From the NCBI GenBank assembly GCA_949372595.1, contig CASIAN010000034.1, positions 20,101 to 84,100 of the forward strand: DNA of 64,000 nucleotides. Reading direction: 5' to 3'. This document shows positions 1 through 9,550 of the stretch, in pieces (the first letter of the stretch is position 1; the number at the start of each line of letters is the position of its first letter). This DNA comes from CPC320 sp002336405 (GTDB lineage: Bacteria; Pseudomonadota; Alphaproteobacteria; Rhodobacterales; Rhodobacteraceae). Position numbers and translations under genes: made by a program. Below the pieces are notes generated by a model, which saw only the letters and a list, made by a program, of their open reading frames with translations, did not search any database and was not told where the DNA came from.

Positions 1-673
1 AATTCATCGCCCCATAGGTGACCATAGCGCAGGCGATCGCAGCAGAGATTTTGGGGTCTTTTAAAATCATAATACGGCTGCGTGCAGTGTGATGCATTGC
101 GGGGGATCGGTCTACGGGAGGCGATTTTAAAAACCAGAACAAGCTTGCCCCGCACATGTTGAGCAGCGCGATTGCAACATAGCTACCGATAAACGGAATA
201 ACCGTTAAGTCTGAGGTCACCTTAACCAATTCGGTGCCCAGAACGGCGGCCACGAGGCCGCCTGACATCACATAGGAAATAGCCTTTGGACGAAATTCTG
301 GCGTTGTGCCATCGGTTGCTGCAAAGCGGTAAAACCCCTGTGCAGACATATAAGTGCCGCTGAAAAAGCTGCCGATTAGAAATATTGCAAACGACCCAAC
401 GTACAAAGCATAGGCGCTGATCAAACCGCCTAGCATTCCTGCCACCGCCCCGGTCCAAAACCCAACCCGGCGGCTGTAGCGTTGCATCAACATCGACAAA
501 GGGTACGCACTCAGCATTGACGCCAGCACGATCATGGTGATCGGCAAGGTGGCGAAGCAGACATTCACTGCCAAAGATTGTCCTGCCAGACCGGCGATGG
601 TAAACATCATCGGCATTTGCGCGCCTAATAGCGCGTTGGCGAGAACCAGAACAATGAGGTTGCGTTTGGCCAT
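1..673 (-). CDS. MFS transporter, N-terminal part (runs off the window)
   Basis: A reading frame on the minus strand starts with ATG at 673 and stays open to the window edge, giving about 224 residues. It begins MAKRNLIVLVLANALLG and shows successive hydrophobic segments. A short basic loop, MQRYSRRVGF, sits after the second segment where MFS carriers have their motif A. This fits the first half of a 12-helix major facilitator permease of the inner membrane. The substrate cannot be read from the sequence. The C-terminal half lies outside the window. The gene diverges from the DNA glycosylase at 778. A second MFS gene at 10706 is a different paralog. Confidence 0.8.
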   Translation of the reverse strand, partial: MAKRNLIVLVLANALLGAQMPMMFTIAGLAGQSLAVNVCFATLPITMIVLASMLSAYPLSMLMQRYSRRVGFWTGAVAGMLGGLISAYALYVGSFAIFLIGSFFSGTYMSAQGFYRFAATDGTTPEFRPKAISYVMSGGLVAAVLGTELVKVTSDLTVIPFIGSYVAIALLNMCGASLFWFLKSPPVDRSPAMHHTARSRIMILKDPKISAAIACAMVTYGAMN

Positions 674-777
674 AATATAAGGTGACGTTAAGCGCATTTA
701 CCATCGGTAGGCTGGTTTGTGATTCAAGGCAAGCTGGTTTGGGTCATAATCATAAAAGGCAGCGGGGAGACTTTGTT

Positions 778-1410
778 TTGACGATACACAAACTGATATT
801 GACCGATGAGGTCGTGGCCCAGGGGGCCGCGTGGTTGGCACAGCGCGAGCCCCGATTTGCCGTTGCGCTCACTGCTACTGGGCCTCTGCCACTGCGTAAC
901 CGGGCGGATGGTTTTGCCGCGCTGCTGAGTGCGATTGTCAGCCAACAACTCAGCGTGGCCTCTGCCGCTGCGATCTGGAAGCGCCTGAACAACGCCGATA
1001 TGATTGAAGCCGCCGCGATTATGCGCGCGGGTGATGACGCGCTGCGGGCGGCAGGGCTGAGCCGGCAAAAAATTCGTTACGCGCGCGCCCTGGCCGAATC
1101 AGGGATTGATTTTGTCAGATTGCGCCAATGTGACGACGCTGAAGTGATTTCCGTCTTGACCGAAGTTTCGGGAATTGGCGTTTGGACGGCGGAAATATAT
1201 GTGATGTTTTCGCTGTCACGCCCCGATGTTTTTGCCCCCGGTGATCTCGCGCTTCAAGAGGCCGCGCGCAGTCTGTTCGATTTGCCTGGGCGTCCCAAAG
1301 AACGCGCGTTGCGGGAAATGGCTGAGGCATGGTCCCCGTGGCGATCGGTTGCAGCGCGGTTGTTGTGGGCCTATTATGCGGTGATCAAGAACAGGGAAGG
1401 TATAACATGA
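778..1410 (+). CDS. DNA-3-methyladenine glycosylase II-like HhH-GPD protein
   Basis: This protein of about 210 residues belongs to the HhH-GPD superfamily of base-excision repair glycosylases (AlkA/Mag type), which remove alkylated purines from DNA. The helix-hairpin-helix is visible as LTEVSGIGVWTAEIY, and the catalytic aspartate lies about 15 residues later in APGDLAL. The frame opens at an ATG at 682, but family similarity starts near TIHKLILTDEV, so I prefer the TTG at 778 with a GGGGA-type ribosome site about 10 bases upstream. The stop overlaps the ATG of the next gene (ATGA), so the two are translationally coupled. The choice between AlkA and other HhH-GPD subfamilies is an inference. 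Confidence 0.85.
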   Translation: MTIHKLILTDEVVAQGAAWLAQREPRFAVALTATGPLPLRNRADGFAALLSAIVSQQLSVASAAAIWKRLNNADMIEAAAIMRAGDDALRAAGLSRQKIRYARALAESGIDFVRLRQCDDAEVISVLTEVSGIGVWTAEIYVMFSLSRPDVFAPGDLALQEAARSLFDLPGRPKERALREMAEAWSPWRSVAARLLWAYYAVIKNREGIT

Positions 1411-2072
1411 CGCGAGTATTAAATGCAGGTCGCAGAGAGCCTTTATCGGGCAGCATCCATTCGGTGGTGGTATTTCTGCATGGCTATGGCGCCAACGGCG
1501 CTGATCTGCTGGGCTTGGCGGATCCTTTGGCAGAACATTTTCCCGACACGCTTTTTGTGGCGCCCGATGCGCCCGAAGGCTGTGCCGGTGCGCCGATGGG
1601 CTTTCAATGGTTTCCAATCCCTTGGATTGATTCGTCCAGCGAGGAAGAAGCCGAGCGTGGTATGCTCGCCGCTGCAGAAGATCTTAATGCATTTCTTGAT
1701 GCGTTAATGGTGGATGAGGATGTCTTGCCTGAACAGGTTGTCTTGTTTGGCTTTTCGCAGGGTACGATGATGAGCCTGCATGTAGCGCCACGGCGTGAAG
1801 ATGCGGTGGCCGGCGTGGTTGGATTTTCAGGCCGTCTGTTAGCACCTGAGTTGCTGGTGGATGAGGTGATTTCACGCCCACCAATTTTACTGGTGCATGG
1901 CGATACGGATGATGTTGTCGATATACAATCGATGCCAGAGGCGGTCGAGGTGTTGCAAGGGGCTGGATTTAAAGAGGTTTTTGCGCATGTTATGAAAGGC
2001 ACGGGCCATGGAATTGCTGAAGACGGTCTTAGCGTTGCGCTTGCGTTTATGCGTGATAAACTTAGCCTATGA
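1407..2072 (+). CDS. Carboxylesterase / phospholipase family alpha/beta hydrolase
   Basis: This 221-residue alpha/beta hydrolase belongs to the carboxylesterase/lysophospholipase group (YpfH/EstB-like). Near the N-terminus VVVFLHGYGANG supplies the oxyanion-hole HG. The nucleophile elbow is GFSQG, the acid is probably the Asp in HGDTDDVV, and the catalytic His is in KGTGHGI. The frame opens further upstream at 1329 inside the glycosylase gene, but the natural start is the ATG at 1407, which overlaps the glycosylase stop by four bases. The protein has no signal peptide, so it should act in the cytoplasm on short-chain esters. The natural substrate is unknown. Confidence 0.85.
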   Translation: MTRVLNAGRREPLSGSIHSVVVFLHGYGANGADLLGLADPLAEHFPDTLFVAPDAPEGCAGAPMGFQWFPIPWIDSSSEEEAERGMLAAAEDLNAFLDALMVDEDVLPEQVVLFGFSQGTMMSLHVAPRREDAVAGVVGFSGRLLAPELLVDEVISRPPILLVHGDTDDVVDIQSMPEAVEVLQGAGFKEVFAHVMKGTGHGIAEDGLSVALAFMRDKLSL

Positions 2073-2243
2073 TATAGTACCGGAACATTTAGGCGTTGTT
2101 GCCGAAATTTCACAGACTAAGATTAAGGTGCGGTCAACATATTATAGTGGGTTTTTGTGATTGCAAATACTATATATAGTATTCTACGCTGGGTAAACAC
2201 GGCAGGCCACGGGGTAGGGCAGGCACATCAAAGGTTGGGGTAA

Positions 2244-2828
2244 ATGGAGACTGATTTCAGGGTATCATTTGTGCGCGAACCATCAGCTTTACAGCAACAT
2301 CCGGCGCTGGTTTTAAATGCTGATTACCGCCCATTGTCCTATTATCCGCTGTCGCTGTGGTCTTGGCAGGATGCTGTGAAGGCGGCTTTTATGGATCGGG
2401 TCGAGATTGTTGCAGAATACGATCACGTTGTGCGGAGCCCAAGTCTTACGCTCAAAGTACCCTCGGTTGTGGTTTTAAAAGACTATGTAAAACCCCGTAA
2501 ACGAGTGGCGTTCACGCGATTTAATTTATTTTTACGTGATGAGTTTTGTTGTCAGTATTGTGGCAGAAAAGGCGATTTGACCTTTGATCATATCGTGCCC
2601 CGTGCAAGCGGGGGCATAACAAGCTGGGAAAATGTTGTGGCAGCCTGCTCACTTTGTAATACGAAAAAAGGGTCAAAAAGCCTGCGCCGGGCTGGAATGT
2701 CCCTGCGCAAACCGACCAGAACACCCGGTGCCGAGCAACTGCGTAACGTCGGGCGAAAGTTTCCGCCAAACCACTTACATGACAGTTGGATCGACTTTTT
2801 GTACTGGGACGCCGAACTAGACGCGTAA
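2244..2828 (+). CDS. HNH endonuclease family protein
   Basis: The protein has 194 residues. An HNH nuclease fold is readable from about residue 100: a CxxC pair in CCQYCGRKG, the DH of the first strand in TFDHIVPR, an Asn in SWENVV, and a second Cys pair in CSLCNTKK. The two CxxC pairs bind structural zinc and the His-Asn-His residues bind the catalytic metal. The N-terminal 90 residues (LNADYRPLSYYPLSLWSWQ) match the stand-alone HNH proteins that are common and chromosomal in alphaproteobacteria, unlike phage or homing enzymes. Its biological role is not established. It stands alone, with about 170 bases of promoter-like DNA upstream. Confidence 0.88.
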   Translation: METDFRVSFVREPSALQQHPALVLNADYRPLSYYPLSLWSWQDAVKAAFMDRVEIVAEYDHVVRSPSLTLKVPSVVVLKDYVKPRKRVAFTRFNLFLRDEFCCQYCGRKGDLTFDHIVPRASGGITSWENVVAACSLCNTKKGSKSLRRAGMSLRKPTRTPGAEQLRNVGRKFPPNHLHDSWIDFLYWDAELDA

Positions 2829-2894
2829 CGCTGCCGCGAAACAGCTCATATTATAATGGGTTTCGCGGCGCCACGGGTCTTTTAATACCACAAT

Positions 2895-3380
2895 CTACTG
2901 TGGTTTTGCGGCTGGAATTTTGGTTTTGCCAGTTAAAGGGTCGTCTTGTCGCTGCACAGATCCTTCAAAATGTGCTCCAGATTCGATGGCAATTGTCTTG
3001 TGAATGATATCGCCTTCGACCCGCGCAGAGGCTGTTAACCGCACTTTTATGCCGCGCACACGACCGACAATACGGCCATTTACGATAACATCATCGGCTG
3101 TAAGCTCACCCTTAATAGTGGCGGTTTCTCCGATCGTCAAAAGATGCGCTCTTATATCGCCCTCGACGGTTCCCTCCACCTGTATATCACCGGTTGTCTT
3201 AATGTTTCCAGTGATATGTAAGTCCGAGGACAAGATAGAGGCTGGGGGTTTTGCCTTTGGCGCAGATGGCTTGAAGTCTTGTGATTGCGACGACGCCGTT
3301 TTGTTGGGGACTGCGCCTGCAGCGGCAGCCGCGCCATCATCAGATTGGGTTGGTTCGTTAATTTTACTTTTAGAAAACAT
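2895..3380 (-). CDS. Bactofilin (polymer-forming cytoskeletal protein)
   Basis: This 161-residue protein has a low-complexity Ala/Pro/Lys-rich N-terminus of about 45 residues. A beta-helical bactofilin (DUF583) core follows with regularly spaced hydrophobic and Gly positions: LHITGNIKTTGDIQVEGTVE, then IGETATIKGELTADDVIVNG. Bactofilins polymerise without nucleotide, lie on the inner membrane face and place cell-wall enzymes. The gene follows an M23 LytM peptidase with an 11-base overlap. That pairing is known in other bacteria, where the bactofilin and peptidase act together on local peptidoglycan remodelling. A joint role here is inferred from the overlap and family knowledge. Confidence 0.9.
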   Translation of the reverse strand: MFSKSKINEPTQSDDGAAAAAGAVPNKTASSQSQDFKPSAPKAKPPASILSSDLHITGNIKTTGDIQVEGTVEGDIRAHLLTIGETATIKGELTADDVIVNGRIVGRVRGIKVRLTASARVEGDIIHKTIAIESGAHFEGSVQRQDDPLTGKTKIPAAKPQ

Positions 3381-4686
3381 CTTTTGCTGCCTTGATATAT
3401 CTCATCGGGTTTACGGCCTTTCCACCCTCGCGCACCTCATAGTGAAGATGCGTTCCAGTGGAGTTTCCACTACTACCCATATCACCTATCCGGTCGCCAC
3501 GCGAGACCCTTTGGCCTTTCTTGACGCGGATTTTTGATAAATGTGCATATCGGGTTTCAATTCCAAAGGCATGGCGAATTTTTATTAGCCAGCCATAGCC
3601 CCCCTCCCAGCCTGCAAAACTGACCGTGCCATCGGCTGTCGTATGGATGGGTGTGCCTTTAGGTGCTGCGAAATCAACCCCGTTGTGGGGCCGGCCCCAC
3701 CGTTTTCCAAAGCCAGATGTATAGCGGTAATTGGAAATCACCGGTATAGCAAATGGGGCTTTTTGTGCTGCGATGCGGTATTGGTTTAATTCGTCCATTT
3801 GTTGCAACAGTCGCTGCATCATCAGCGTATTTGCATCCAGCGGTTCACCACGGGTGGATACTGTGGGTGGCATGAACTGGCCACCCAAACCTGAATATCC
3901 TTGCCGGACATACTCCAGCAATGTCTCTGTGTTCAGTCCGACAGTGCGAAACATTTTGTCTAGGGGTTGCACCGAAATAGTCAGAGCGTCTTCGAGCTGG
4001 CGAAAGATACGCTGGTTTTTTTCTTCTGTGAGCTGCAGCTCAAGTTTCAGTTCGTCGGTGTGGCTGATTATGTCTTGGGTCTGCGCGAGGACCTGATCGC
4101 GTTCCGCGGTGGTTTGTTCTAAAATCGCAACCAAACGTTCAACGGCGGCTTTGCTTTGTATTCCGGGCGCGGGCGTCAAATCAGCGACGCCTTTGTCCTC
4201 GATTGTTTTCTGCTCAGTTGCTGCGTCGGCAGAGGGTGTGATAGGCGGTGCCGCAGCTGCCAGCTTTTCCTGCAACACTCTTAAAGCGCTAAGCATTTCT
4301 TGCCGTTGCAGTTCTGTTTCCAAAAGCTGAGCTTGCACTTGATCTGCATAGTCTACCACCCGACCAAAGGTATCTTGAGCGCCGTTGGCTTGGGCCGTTT
4401 TGGCATCGCGGTCTGCCTTTAAAGTGGAAAGTTCCTGATGGTAAAATTCAGCATCTTGTTTGGCCTGTTGTCTAAAGTCATTTGCGCCCAGCAGGTCGAT
4501 ACAAACCAGAGCAGTGCTGATAACAGTCCAGATCACAAATGTTGCTGCACCAAGACACGCCAGTATTTGAGTGCTCGTTCTTACATGCAGATACCTCATG
4601 CCTTTTTGGGTGCTGAAAAACACCCGGCGCTCGGGGAAATAGTGCTCGCTCACGTCGAGTAATTTTGCGAGAACCTTACTGTGCAA
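3370..4686 (-). CDS. M23 family metallopeptidase (LytM type), membrane anchored
   Basis: The N-terminus has one transmembrane helix (ILACLGAATFVIWTVISTA). A long coiled-coil region follows, rich in Gln, Glu and Lys, and a C-terminal LytM domain. The Zn-binding residues are visible as HNGVDFAAPKG (His and Asp) and the HLHYEVREGG strand (HxH). The enzyme should face the periplasm and cut peptidoglycan cross-bridges. The frame opens at 4794, but the TTG at 4684-4686 has GGAG six bases upstream and begins close to where family similarity starts, so I chose it. This gives about 438 residues. The stop overlaps the bactofilin start, so the two are co-translated. Confidence 0.85.
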   Translation of the reverse strand: MHSKVLAKLLDVSEHYFPERRVFFSTQKGMRYLHVRTSTQILACLGAATFVIWTVISTALVCIDLLGANDFRQQAKQDAEFYHQELSTLKADRDAKTAQANGAQDTFGRVVDYADQVQAQLLETELQRQEMLSALRVLQEKLAAAAPPITPSADAATEQKTIEDKGVADLTPAPGIQSKAAVERLVAILEQTTAERDQVLAQTQDIISHTDELKLELQLTEEKNQRIFRQLEDALTISVQPLDKMFRTVGLNTETLLEYVRQGYSGLGGQFMPPTVSTRGEPLDANTLMMQRLLQQMDELNQYRIAAQKAPFAIPVISNYRYTSGFGKRWGRPHNGVDFAAPKGTPIHTTADGTVSFAGWEGGYGWLIKIRHAFGIETRYAHLSKIRVKKGQRVSRGDRIGDMGSSGNSTGTHLHYEVREGGKAVNPMRYIKAAKDVF

Positions 4687-4842
4687 GCTGAACTCCGTCT
4701 CTGTTTCGCAACTGCATCTGCGCTGCCTTTTTTCTGCCACGTGCGATTGACCAGTGACAACCGCATGGACGCTAGCCGAAAGTTGCGCAGACAATCAAGC
4801 CGATTCTTTGTGACTCACAACTATAACAAGAAGGCCGACATG

Positions 4843-5694
4843 TTAATTCTTTTTAGGATCGTTATTTCTAGATACTGCCCGATTATCTGCGGCTAATGGC
4901 CAGTAAAAGTCGGGCGGCAAACCGGCGTCAGCTCGTTTTTCCTCGTTAAAGGGAGGTCTTAGCGCGCCGTGGAAATACTGTTTAACAAGCGCGTGAAATA
5001 CCGGTTTTGGGTCTTGATTCTCCCGTCCACAAAGAAAATTAAACCATTTTGATCCATAGGCGACATGGCTGACTTCTTCGGCATAGATCATTTCTAGTGC
5101 GTCGACCGCTTGGGTAAGACCGGCCTTTCGGAACACCTCTATCATGCCCGGTGTTACGTCTAGGCCGCGGGCCTCTAAGACCATCGGAACGACGGCCAGC
5201 CGCCCCAGAAAGTCGTCAACAGTGTCGTCTGCAGCACGCCACATTCCGGCGTGTGCCGGCAGTGCGCCATAATGGCTGCCTAATGCTTCGAGACAATCGG
5301 ACATCAGGTTGAAGTGTTTTGACTCGTCATCTGACGCTTGCACCCAATCGTCATAAAACCCAATGGGCATGTCGATATGGCAAAAGCGTGCAATAATATC
5401 CCAATGGAGATCAACAGCGTTCAGTTCAATATGCGCCACGGCGTGTAGCAGGGCAATCTGACCGGCCAGCGTGCCGGGTTTGCGCTTGGGAACCTCGCGC
5501 GGGCTGAGCAGGTCAGGCTTGTCGGGCCGGGCGGGATGTTGTGGTGGGCTGGCTGTGCCGACGGTAATCGTTGTGCCGCCGGCGCGGGCGGCGCGCCAGT
5601 TTTGCGCATACCGCCTCGACAGCGCGGTCTTTTCGCGTCCGTCTTTGGTGTTCAAGACGTTCACAGCCATCTGTGTCAGGGTAATCTGCATCAT
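4843..5694 (-). CDS. DUF455 family ferritin-like protein
   Basis: The protein has 283 residues from the ATG at 5694. It carries the DUF455 signature of a helical ferritin-like fold, with metal-ligand type residues in AVAHIELNAVDLHWD, DDESKHFNLM and YAEEVSHVAYG. The Glu and His spacing resembles the di-iron carboxylate proteins related to MiaE. The function is unknown. The start overlaps the stop of the upstream peroxiredoxin gene by four bases (ATGA), so both are translated together. The frame extends upstream to 5844, but that part is an overlap with the peroxiredoxin gene in another frame. A role in oxidative stress is only an inference from the neighbour. Confidence 0.88.
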   Translation of the reverse strand: MMQITLTQMAVNVLNTKDGREKTALSRRYAQNWRAARAGGTTITVGTASPPQHPARPDKPDLLSPREVPKRKPGTLAGQIALLHAVAHIELNAVDLHWDIIARFCHIDMPIGFYDDWVQASDDESKHFNLMSDCLEALGSHYGALPAHAGMWRAADDTVDDFLGRLAVVPMVLEARGLDVTPGMIEVFRKAGLTQAVDALEMIYAEEVSHVAYGSKWFNFLCGRENQDPKPVFHALVKQYFHGALRPPFNEEKRADAGLPPDFYWPLAADNRAVSRNNDPKKN

Positions 5695-6152
5695 AAGTCT
5701 TTCAAAGCCTGCAGCACGGCTTCGACATGGCCGGGTACTTTGACCTTGCGCCACTCGCTGACGATCTGACCGTCCGCATTGATCAAAAAGGTTGACCGCT
5801 CTATGCCCATGTAGGTTTTGCCGTACATGGATTTTTCTTTCCAAACGCCAAACGCTTCGCTGACGGTACCACTTTCATCCGATAACAAGGGGATGGTCAG
5901 TTGATATTTTGTAACAAATTTGTCGTGACTGGTGACGCTGTCTTTCGAAATGCCAATAACCTGCGTGTTAAGAGCGGCAAAATCGGCTTGCAGGGCGGTA
6001 AAGGCCAGAGCCTGCTTTGTGCAGCCTGAGGTGTCGTCACGGGGATAGAAAAACAGCACCACCCAATCGGGTCGCAGGTTGGAAATATCAAGTACGGTGC
6101 CGCCATCTCGAGGCAGGGCAACGGTGGGAGCAGCTTTGGGTAGATCGCTCAT
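5691..6152 (-). CDS. bcp: Thioredoxin-dependent peroxiredoxin, Bcp/PrxQ type
   Basis: This 153-residue protein of the AhpC/TSA fold reduces hydroperoxides using thioredoxin. The peroxidatic cysteine is in FYPRDDTSGCTKQAL. The usual Bcp resolving cysteine, five residues after the peroxidatic one, is absent (the position is within TKQALAF), so this is a one-Cys type or resolves in another way. The C-terminal part has RSTFLINADGQI, typical of the family. The gene is transcribed with the DUF455 gene downstream and diverges from the large AsmA-like gene at 6238, leaving under 90 bases for two promoters. Confidence 0.92.
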   Translation of the reverse strand: MSDLPKAAPTVALPRDGGTVLDISNLRPDWVVLFFYPRDDTSGCTKQALAFTALQADFAALNTQVIGISKDSVTSHDKFVTKYQLTIPLLSDESGTVSEAFGVWKEKSMYGKTYMGIERSTFLINADGQIVSEWRKVKVPGHVEAVLQALKDL

Positions 6153-6237
6153 TGGTGTGCCTTTCGATCATTTGGATTGCATCAGCGGTGTACTATTGCA
6201 ATATCAACTTAGGATAAACCCAATAACAAGGTCCAGC

Positions 6238-9200
6238 GTGGCACCCGAACAAATACAAACACCCAAACCCGAACCGGCGGAAACGACTGTCGTTAGAAAG
6301 TGGCGTCCGTTGCGGTGGTTACTGGCTTTCGTGGTACTTTGCTTTGGCGCGGTCGCGGTGGGTTTGAGCCAATTGCCGGGGCGCAGTCTGTCGATGCCTG
6401 TCTGGCTGCAGGAGCGGGTTGAAAACCGTATTGCCGAGGCCTATCCAAATCTCGATATTCGTTTCCGGTCGGTGATGCTGGTCATTGGCGAACAGTGGCA
6501 TCCTAGCATAGCGTTGCAAGATGTTGAATTGCGCGATACCGATCAGAGCCATTTGTTGAGTTTCCCCGATGTTGGGGTGAGCTTGTCGCCCGAGGCTCTG
6601 TTGAGCGGCAGGATTAGCCTCAAGGCGGTGCGGATGTCCGGGGCGTTTGTGACCTTGCGCCGAGATGCTGAGGGTCATTTTAACGTGGCAATGGACCGCA
6701 CACGAAAGACCGGGACACCGAAGACCCGGACACTGACCTCTCTTTTGGCTGCTGTTGACAGCGCGCTGCAGCGTCCGGCACTGGCCGAATTTGATGAATT
6801 TTTACTGACCAATTTGACCATGCGCTATGAAGATAATCGTGTGGCCCGCAATTGGAATGTCGATGGGGGACGCCTACAGTTGCAACGCGTGGGCGACACC
6901 TTGCAGTTGGGGGCTGATTTTACCGTTTTGGGCACGCGGACTTACGCGTCGCGAATCGCGGTAAATGCCACCAGTATCATTGGATCAAGCGCCATCGATT
7001 TAGGGGTCAGTTTTGATGATATGGTGGCTGCCGATCTGGCGCTTCAAAGTCCGGCATTGTCTTGGTTGGGTGTGCTAGAGGCTCCAATTTCAGGGGCGGT
7101 GCGCACAGGTTTTAACACCGAAGGTGTCTTGCAGCCGCTGAATGCCTCTTTACAGATTGGTGCGGGTGTGCTGCAGCCGAATGCAAATACCCAGCCGATC
7201 CCTTTTGACAGCGCAAGCAGTTATTTTTCTTTTGATCCTGCGAGCCGCCGGCTGACGTTTGATACGATTTCACTGCAGAGCGATTTGGTTACAACGACAG
7301 CCAGTGGACAGGCGATTTTGCTGGGTGAGGGTCAGGGGTTGCCAGATGGCTTGTTAGGGCAATTCGAGCTGTCGGATGTTGCAGCCAAGCCCTATTTGAA
7401 TTTGGCAACCGAAGTTGCTCTTGATCAGGTCACAATGGATTTCAAGTTGATGTTTGATCCGCTCAAGGTCAATCTGGGGCGTCTGTTGATCACGCTGCCC
7501 GAGGGAGAAATTGCCGTCGACGGGGCTGCCACCGCAGAGCCTGATGGGTGGCGCTGGGCGTTAAATCTGACTTCAGGATCTGCCACGCCAGAGCACATTT
7601 TGCGCTATTGGCCGTCAGATCTGAAATCAAAATTGCGCCGCTGGATCGCTGCAAATATTTTGGATGGTGCTTTGAGTGATATCAATCTGTACCTCAGATC
7701 AGCCCCAAATCAAAATCTGCGTACGCATCTGGGTTTTTTGTTCCGTGATGCGCGGGTAAAGTTTTTAAAAACTCTACCGCCGTTACAGGACGCGGTCGGC
7801 TATGTCACCCTGACAGACGCGCGGCTTGTTGCGGGCATTGAGGCGGGCTGGGTCAAAGCGGCGCAGGGTGGTATGATTGATACTGCAGGCACCACCTTCG
7901 TGATACCCGATACCCGCATTAAGCCGGCACCGGCAGAGGTAGGTTTAATCGCTAACAGCAGTCTGACCGCCGCTTTGAGTATACTCGATGAGCCGCCGTT
8001 CCGGTTTGTTTCAAAGTCAAAGTTGCGGACCCAGACCATGCAGGGGCAAGCAGAGGTCTCGGCAAAGTTTAATTTCGTTCTCAAAAAGAAATTACCTCCA
8101 AAGCAAGTGCTGTTTGAAGCCACGGGCAAAATTACAGATTTTAGCAGTACTGCAATAATTCGCGATCATCGTCTGAGTGCTGAGAAAATAAGTTTATTTC
8201 TCGATCCCAAAGGGTTGCGCTTGTCGGGGGCTGGATTGCTTGACACCGTGCCATTTGAAGGCCGCTGGCAAATGCCGTTTGGCGCGGCTGGCAAAGCCGG
8301 TGCAAAGGTCACAGCCTCGGTCGAGCTGTCGCAGACATTGCTTGAAAATTTTGCGATATCTTTGCCGCCGGGTGTGATGACAGGTTCCGGGAGCGCAGAT
8401 ATAAATATTGCACTGCCCAAAGGCGCTTTGCCCGTACTGCAGTTCAAGTCTGATCTGACAGGGATTGGACTGAATATTCCTCAAATAGGGTGGCGCAAAG
8501 CCGCTGAAAAATCTGGTAACCTTGCATTTTCTGCGACCCTGTCCAAACCGATTGCTCTGAGTGAAATACAATTTCAGGCGCCGGGTCTGCAGGGGTCAGC
8601 AGCTCTCGGTTTGACGCCACAGGGAAAATTTGAGCGCGCCGATTTCAAAGCCCTTAAAATTGGCAATTGGCTGGATGCGCCGGTGAGCCTTATTGGTCGT
8701 GGCGTGGCGCAGCCTCCGGAAATTCTCGTCAACGGCGGTGTGCTGGATTTGCGCAAACTGCCGAGAGGCGGTGCTGGCAAAGGCCGCAACGGTCCGATCA
8801 GTGTATCGCTCAAGCGCCTAAAGGTTACCCGAGGGATCGCGCTTCATAATTTTAAAGCCAAGTTTGGCGCAGGCAATGGTCTTAAGGGAGCGTTTAGTGG
8901 GCTTGTAAACGGCGCCGCATCTGTGCGCGGGCAAATTACGCCCCAAAACGGACGGTCCCGGGTTTCGTTGCGGTCTAAAAATGCTGGTGGGGTGTTGGAA
9001 GCGGCAGGATTTTTTCGTAAAGCCAGCGGTGGGGATCTTGCCTTGAGCTTAAACCCGGTTGGGGCTGCGGGCACCTTTGATGGGGTGCTGAAAGTCACTA
9101 ATACCCGCCTTATTGATGCGCCGGTTGTGGCCGAGCTTTTGAATTTCATTTCTGTGGTAGGGCTGTTGGAGAAATTGGGAAAATCAGGAATATTATTCAC

Positions 9201-9528
9201 TGAGGTGGATGCTGCGTTCCGCCTGACCCCAAAGCAGCTTATTTTGTCCAAAAGCAGTGCGATCGGGCCGTCGATTGGAGTCTCTCTGGACGGCTATTAC
9301 AACCTTGCTGAGCGCGTTATGGATATGCAAGGGGTGGTGTCGCCGATTTACCTGCTGAACGGGATTGCCAGCATTATCGGTCGCAAAGGTGAGGGGTTGA
9401 TTGGTTTTAGCTTCAACCTCAAAGGAAAGTCAGATAAGCCGAGAATCCTAGTAAACCCCTTGTCGGCTTTAACTCCGGGAATGTTTCGTGAAATTTTTCG
9501 CCGTCCGGCGCCGAAGCTGAAAAACTGA
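6238..9528 (+). CDS. Large AsmA/YhdP-like envelope protein
   Basis: A protein of about 1096 residues. After a charged N-terminus it has one transmembrane helix (LRWLLAFVVLCFGAVAVG), then a very long periplasmic region rich in beta strands. The C-terminus has an AsmA-like segment (ISVVGLLEKLGKSG, then GVVSPIYLLNGIAS and GFSFNLKGKSDKP). Proteins of this class form long hydrophobic grooves between the two membranes and carry phospholipids to the outer membrane in enterobacteria. That role here is inference. The frame opens at 6079 inside the opposite peroxiredoxin gene. I chose GTG 6238, which has AAGG six bases upstream. Confidence 0.85.
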   Translation: MAPEQIQTPKPEPAETTVVRKWRPLRWLLAFVVLCFGAVAVGLSQLPGRSLSMPVWLQERVENRIAEAYPNLDIRFRSVMLVIGEQWHPSIALQDVELRDTDQSHLLSFPDVGVSLSPEALLSGRISLKAVRMSGAFVTLRRDAEGHFNVAMDRTRKTGTPKTRTLTSLLAAVDSALQRPALAEFDEFLLTNLTMRYEDNRVARNWNVDGGRLQLQRVGDTLQLGADFTVLGTRTYASRIAVNATSIIGSSAIDLGVSFDDMVAADLALQSPALSWLGVLEAPISGAVRTGFNTEGVLQPLNASLQIGAGVLQPNANTQPIPFDSASSYFSFDPASRRLTFDTISLQSDLVTTTASGQAILLGEGQGLPDGLLGQFELSDVAAKPYLNLATEVALDQVTMDFKLMFDPLKVNLGRLLITLPEGEIAVDGAATAEPDGWRWALNLTSGSATPEHILRYWPSDLKSKLRRWIAANILDGALSDINLYLRSAPNQNLRTHLGFLFRDARVKFLKTLPPLQDAVGYVTLTDARLVAGIEAGWVKAAQGGMIDTAGTTFVIPDTRIKPAPAEVGLIANSSLTAALSILDEPPFRFVSKSKLRTQTMQGQAEVSAKFNFVLKKKLPPKQVLFEATGKITDFSSTAIIRDHRLSAEKISLFLDPKGLRLSGAGLLDTVPFEGRWQMPFGAAGKAGAKVTASVELSQTLLENFAISLPPGVMTGSGSADINIALPKGALPVLQFKSDLTGIGLNIPQIGWRKAAEKSGNLAFSATLSKPIALSEIQFQAPGLQGSAALGLTPQGKFERADFKALKIGNWLDAPVSLIGRGVAQPPEILVNGGVLDLRKLPRGGAGKGRNGPISVSLKRLKVTRGIALHNFKAKFGAGNGLKGAFSGLVNGAASVRGQITPQNGRSRVSLRSKNAGGVLEAAGFFRKASGGDLALSLNPVGAAGTFDGVLKVTNTRLIDAPVVAELLNFISVVGLLEKLGKSGILFTEVDAAFRLTPKQLILSKSSAIGPSIGVSLDGYYNLAERVMDMQGVVSPIYLLNGIASIIGRKGEGLIGFSFNLKGKSDKPRILVNPLSALTPGMFREIFRRPAPKLKN

Positions 9529-9550
9529 TGCAAAGAGCTAGTGCCAGCCT

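Noticed and set aside
7800..8571. Overlapping minus-strand frames inside the AsmA-like gene
   Set aside because: They are shadows of the 1096-residue plus-strand gene and have no motifs of their own.
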